A DNA stretch of 64,000 nt, taken from NCBI GenBank assembly GCA_025765615.1, contig JAIVFJ010000053.1:56001-120000 (forward strand), read 5' to 3'. Numbering within the stretch: position 1 is the stretch's first letter; every line of letters begins with the position of its first letter. The notes beneath the pieces are model-generated. The model was not told the DNA's origin, ran no database searches, and worked only from the letters and a program-made list of their open reading frames with translations. Shown here piece after piece: positions 59,681 to 64,000 of this stretch. The translations under genes and the position numbers were made by a program. This stretch comes from Zopfochytrium polystomum (taxonomy: Eukaryota; Chytridiomycota; Chytridiomycetes; Chytridiales; Chytridiaceae).

Positions 59681-62600
59681 TTAATCATCGCCGCCGCTGC
59701 CCTCACCACCAGCACCACCGTCGGCAGCAGCACCCGCCTTCTTCTTCTTGTTCTTCTTCTTCTTCTTCTTGGCCGCAGCCCCCTCCCCGCCCTCGGCCGC
59801 CGCCGGCGCCGCAGCAGCAGCCGCCGCGGCAGCCGCGGCCTCAACCTTGTTCATCTTGAACTTTTTCACCGTCGTCCACCCGTCGTCCTCGGTCGCCTTG
59901 GGCGGCGCCGTCGCAGCGCCAAACGTCCTCGTCGTCCTCAAAATCGGCCGCCGAGAATGCCTTGGACGCGAGGCTGGACGACACAAACGCCGACGAGACA
60001 GAGGGCAGGGGACGCGGCGGGTGCGCCACCGACGGGGACGGTGCCGGCGTTGGCGCGCGTGCGGGAGCGAAAAGTGCGTCGACGTCGGCGATGGTGAGGC
60101 TGGGCCTGACACGTGCACCGCGGGCACGAGAAGGCTGGACGCTGCTGCAGCGGCGGGCGGCTGCTGCTGCTGTTGGACCGACGTGTCAATGTTTGTTGCG
60201 CCCGCCGACTTCTTCTTCTTCTTCTTCTTGGCCGCCTCGCCCGCGCCCGCCGCGCCGGGCACCGCAGCGTCCGCCGGCGCCGTCACCGTCACCGACACGG
60301 ACGCCGACGACGACGACGACGGCGCGCCCGGGACCTGCTTCGCCTCGACCGCCGCGGGGACGGCCTCCTCCTCGGTCTTCTTGCCCTTCTTCTTGACGTC
60401 CTGCCAGACGTCCTCGCTCGGCTTCTCGAGCGTGCTCGTGTACGCCTGGTACGAAAGCGCGGCCGCCGGCGGGGCCGACGCGATCGGGCGGGGGATCGAC
60501 GTCTCGGCAGGCGCGCCGCCGCGCCGCTTGCCGCCGCGCTGCGCGGAGCGGCCAGAAAAGCCGGGAACGCCCGTCGCAGCAGCGGGGGTGGGGACGTGCC
60601 CCGAGTCGCCGGTCGCGTCGCTGGAATTGTCGTCGTCGATGCGCGCCGGGCCCAGCGGAAGCGACTTGGACGTCGAGGTCGGGCCGGCGGAAAAGGCAGC
60701 GGGGGAGGCGCGTCGGGCTTTTTCCTGCTCGAGGCGGACTTTCTGGTCGGCAACGATCTTGTTGACCAGCGCAGCCGCGGCGTCGACCGCCTCCTGGGAG
60801 CCGCGAATCACGACGCTGGTCGGCCCGGTTTGCCTCGGGCGAGCCGGCAATCTCAATGCTGGCGCCAGACTCGGCGCGGAGGCGGGAGATGGTGGCTCCG
60901 GCCTTTCCAATGATGTGTGGCCGAAGCTCGCCCGCGATGGGAATGCTGATGTTTGCATCGTAGAGAGCGAGCTCTCCGAGGAGACGAGTGACAGTGGCGA
61001 CAGCGGCCTCAACGGCCTTGCTCTCACCGCGGATCTCAAGAGTCGCGTCTGGTTTACCTTTCGACACCGCGTCCGGAATATCGACGTGCGCCGATCCTCC
61101 CGACTCGGCGCGAATGCGCTTGGCAATGTCCTGAACGGCCGCAAGCTCCGTGCTGCGGCGCTGACCAGACTCTGCGAGAATCTCCAGGATCTTTGCGGGC
61201 ACGGGGACAGACTTGACCGATTGAAGCTTGCCCTTCACATCGACCAAGGCAGCTTCGACGGACTCCGTTGTCGTTCCGACGACTCGAATCTCCACTTCGG
61301 CCGACTTTTCCGACCCTTCGTCCGCCTCGGCAACCCACAGGACGACCTTGTGCGTGCGCATGATCTCCTTGACGCTGTCGCCGCCACGGCCCAGGATGCG
61401 GGAAACGTCAGACTTTGAGACAGTCACAGTATCGGCGACAACCTCGGCCGTCTCTTCATCGATCAGGGCGTGCTTCATTTCGGGCGTTGACAGGACATCG
61501 GCGGTGGCGTCGAGAATGGCGGTGCGAAGCTTGTCCAGATCACGGCGGTGGGCCTTGATGGTGACCACGTTCGAGCCTGGCCCGCCAATGACAGAGTCTC
61601 CACGGGAGGGGAACTGAACCTTGACTTTGTCCTGTCCTCCGAACGCGTCAATGAGCGTCCGAATGCGCGTGCCCGCTGGACCGATGATGTCCTTGTGCAG
61701 GTAGTTTGGAATCGGAATCGCCACCGACTCTACGCTAACCTGAAACAAATAAAGAAATAAAAAGTTCAGCTTTTCGGGCCTTCATGAATCCAAAAAGAAA
61801 ACTTGCCAGCTCGTCCGCTTCGTCCAAAATCTTTTTCTTGGCCGCCTGGCAGCCTTTCCGACTGCCCTCGATCACAACTTCAATGGCAGGGTTTCCGTCG
61901 GCATCTTCGACATCGTTAAAGTCAATACGGCAATCGGAGGCGTCCTTGATGGCTTTGATCTTCGAGCCCTGAGCACCGACGATGAACGGAAGGACTGATT
62001 TCGGAATGACGAACGAAAGGGAGAAAGATCGAATGATCTGCCATGAATCGAAACAGGTTGAGTTAGGAAAAACAATCAGTTGCTCGCAAAAAAAAAAGGA
62101 TGCCCTGTCACGCACCTCCTTTTCGATAGCTTCCAAAATCGCTTTCCGCGCGTCCTCGACATCGTTCTTGTTGCCTTTGATGACCGCCATGCCATCCACG
62201 TTTGTGGCAGCAGCAACGTCTTCGTCTACGACCGCGTCTTCCGTCTCCTCGTCATCCTCGCCTGCCTTCCTTCTCCGCCGTTTGCCCTCTGGGAACTGCA
62301 CAAAAACGGCGTAGCGCTCCATGATAGCCTTGACGCCTTTCCCCTCCTTTCCAATGAGGCGACGGATCGTCAAACGCTTCAATTCGGCCTCATCCGCAGA
62401 TGCCTTGAGTTCGGTCTTTGCCGCCGCAGAGATCTCCTCAAAAAGTTTGACTTCCACCTGCGTCAAGTCCGCAAGCCGGGTGGAACGCTCGGCGAGAATC
62501 TTCTTGGCGTGTTGCACACAGACTTTTGGGCCAGTGATCACCAGAGTCTCGGTTTCTGCCGTGACCGACGAAGGCGTTTCGATATCGACGCGGAGGCTAT

Positions 62601-64000
62601 TGATGGCAGCTTCTGGTGGCGGCGCCTCCCCTGCCTTGGCGTGGGCAACCGGTGCTGCTGCCATGGCTTCCTTTACTTGCCGAATGAGCCAACCGATACC
62701 GCCAGGGCCGCGGTCTTCAGGAGCGCCGCCGTTGCCGCCCCCAGCGCCGGAAAGGACTCGCTTTCCAAGACCTTTCTTGATCGACAGGCTCTCAGAGTAC
62801 GACGCAATGACTTCAATGTGCTTGAGCTCAGCAGCCACGGCAGTCAGCTTGGCCTTCACTTCCGCGACCAACTTCTTCGGGCCCTTGATGACAATAGTGT
62901 TTGGTTCGATGGCAGCGGCTTTTTTAGGGGCAGCTTCGTCCTTCTCCTTTGACGCCGCGGTGGGGAACCGGACGGAAACATCGTTCGCGTGCGGTCCCAA
63001 GAGCTCCTTCAGCTTGTCGCCGCCTGAACCAATGAGGCGACCGTGGTATTTCGAAGGAACCGGCACTGTTTCGCTAACGAAGTCCGCTTGAGCCGTCACA
63101 ATGGCGAGGATATCTTCTCGCAATTTGGCGACAAATGCCTGAGCCTCGGTAAGGCTAGCGTCCGCGGGCGATGGGCCCTTTTTCGGGGCTTTGGCATTGG
63201 GAGCCGCACCGAGTCCTGCTGATACCCGTTTCACGACAACGACGATCGAGTCTTTCTCCCGGTCCTGGTCGGGAACGATCAAGTCAACCAGTCGGCCTTC
63301 GAAGCTGGGTGTCGCCTTGAGTTTTCCAATGTTCTGGCCGCCCTTTCCGACCACAAACTTGTGCAGCTCGTGAGGAATTTCGATTTCGCCAATGTAGAGC
63401 GTGCTACCCAGCTCTTTCACGAGGGCAATCAGTGCAGTGCGTCCGTTCTTGACACCTTCGCTCTCTTTTCCTTGGACTTCGACAAGATTGCTTGGGTTGT
63501 CGTCGGTAGCAAGTTTATGCAAGCTGACGCTGTTGTCCGTTTCAATCTTTCGGACCTCAGTGCGTTCCTTCGAGAACAAAAACCTCAAGAAAAGCGCAAC
63601 ATCGGTCGACTTGGGAAGAAGAGGAGCTATGTCGACTTCCTCCAGCGTGATCGCGTTCGCCTATCTTTGGTGATGAGCTTCAAAGGCATACATGTTCAAT
63701 GCCTCACCTTCTGGAAAATGATGCCGAGTGCGGCCGACAGTTTGCTTGCAGGGCCAAGAATGCGGACCTCCTCACTCGGGTCGTCAGCAGCTGGAACTTC
63801 AACGGAACATCCGGACTCTTGAAGAATTTCCTGCATCGCAGCACCTTTGGGGCCAATGAGGAATCGCTGCTGCTTTTTCTTAATCGTAACTGTGGCATTC
63901 TGCAAAGCTCTCTGCTGCAGGTGGAGTGAGAAACCTATAGTTCTTTCTGACAACAGAGCGACTCCCCGCTTACCAGCTCTTCCAAGTGCGATTTTACTTT
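59681..64000 (-). CDS. vigilin/Scp160-like multi-KH RNA-binding protein (5' end beyond window)
   Basis: Multi-KH protein of the vigilin (HDLBP, yeast Scp160) type, which binds RNA and associates with ribosomes at the ER. At least eight KH GxxG loops are visible in order: LIGPKG, VVGKGG, LIGSGG, LIGKEG, IVGAQG, IIGPAG, ILGRGG and IIGKAG. Minus-strand exon boundaries: one exon ends at a GTGAGG donor near 63707; the next is 62116-63609; then 61807-62037; then from 61739 onward to the stop at 59681. The intron 61740-61806 has a GC donor (GCAAGT) and CAG acceptor. The frame changes by one base near 60850 (EANRAD to SVVIRG). The C-terminal tail is disordered with GRGG-like, polyQ and Lys runs. Between about 60110 and 59935 the open frame is Arg-rich, while another frame reads TIADVDALFAPA..ADFEDDEDV, suggesting two compensating indels. 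The tail then has DDGWTTVKKFK and ends GGDD. The N-terminus lies beyond 64000. Confidence 0.9.

Overview
The window is nuclear DNA from an intron-rich eukaryote with GC-rich coding sequence. It most likely comes from an early-diverging, zoosporic (chytrid-like) fungus. This is an inference from three things: short introns with GTAAGT/GTGAGT-type donors; a fungal gene set (GH1 beta-glucosidase, GH18 chitinase-like enzyme, ABCG transporter with a Cys-rich N-terminus, vigilin/Scp160-type KH protein); and a cyclic-nucleotide-binding, HCN/CNG-like channel, a family found in zoosporic fungi rather than Dikarya. No bacterial operons, phage or CRISPR features were seen.

Layout. 0.7-1.3 kb: ribosomal protein eL39 (-). 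1.67 kb: tRNA-Ser(UGA). 2.7-4.3 kb: membrane protein A (+). 5.0-7.3 kb: GH1 glucosidase with a GPI-like tail (-). 7.6-12 kb: ABCG transporter (-). 12.6-13.1 kb: foldback inverted repeat. 14.0-18.7 kb: long disordered RGG/polyQ protein (+). 19.3-23.0 kb: HCN/CNG-like channel without a GYG filter (+). 23.3-24.9 kb: membrane protein B (-), paralogue of A. 27-30 kb: gene-poor repeats and a bZIP factor. 31.8-32.3 kb: ankyrin protein (-). 33.6-35.2 kb: HSL-type hydrolase (+). 35.7-41.5 kb: SHPRH/Irc20-like SNF2-RING protein (+). 42.0 kb: ankyrin relic. 43.3-46.6 kb: membrane-anchored GH18 protein (+). 47.4-48.3 kb: unknown protein (-). 49.3-51.5 kb: unresolved gene. 52.4-55.9 kb: an inverted pair of paralogous secreted-protein genes separated by microsatellites. 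59.7-64.0 kb: vigilin-like multi-KH protein (-), running off the right edge.

The genes do not form a pathway. Chitinase, beta-glucosidase and ABC transporter fit wall turnover and export. eL39, tRNA-Ser and vigilin belong to translation, SHPRH to DNA-damage ubiquitination.

The strongest unusual signal is the paralogous membrane-protein pair A/B. Splice models built independently for each give the same 27-nt exon plus 4-nt microexon, and also a shared 17-nt and 119-nt exon. Second is a channel whose potassium-filter GYG is absent. A caution: at least six genes show single-base reading-frame changes, several at homopolymers. This looks more like assembly indels than biology and affects the protein models noted below.
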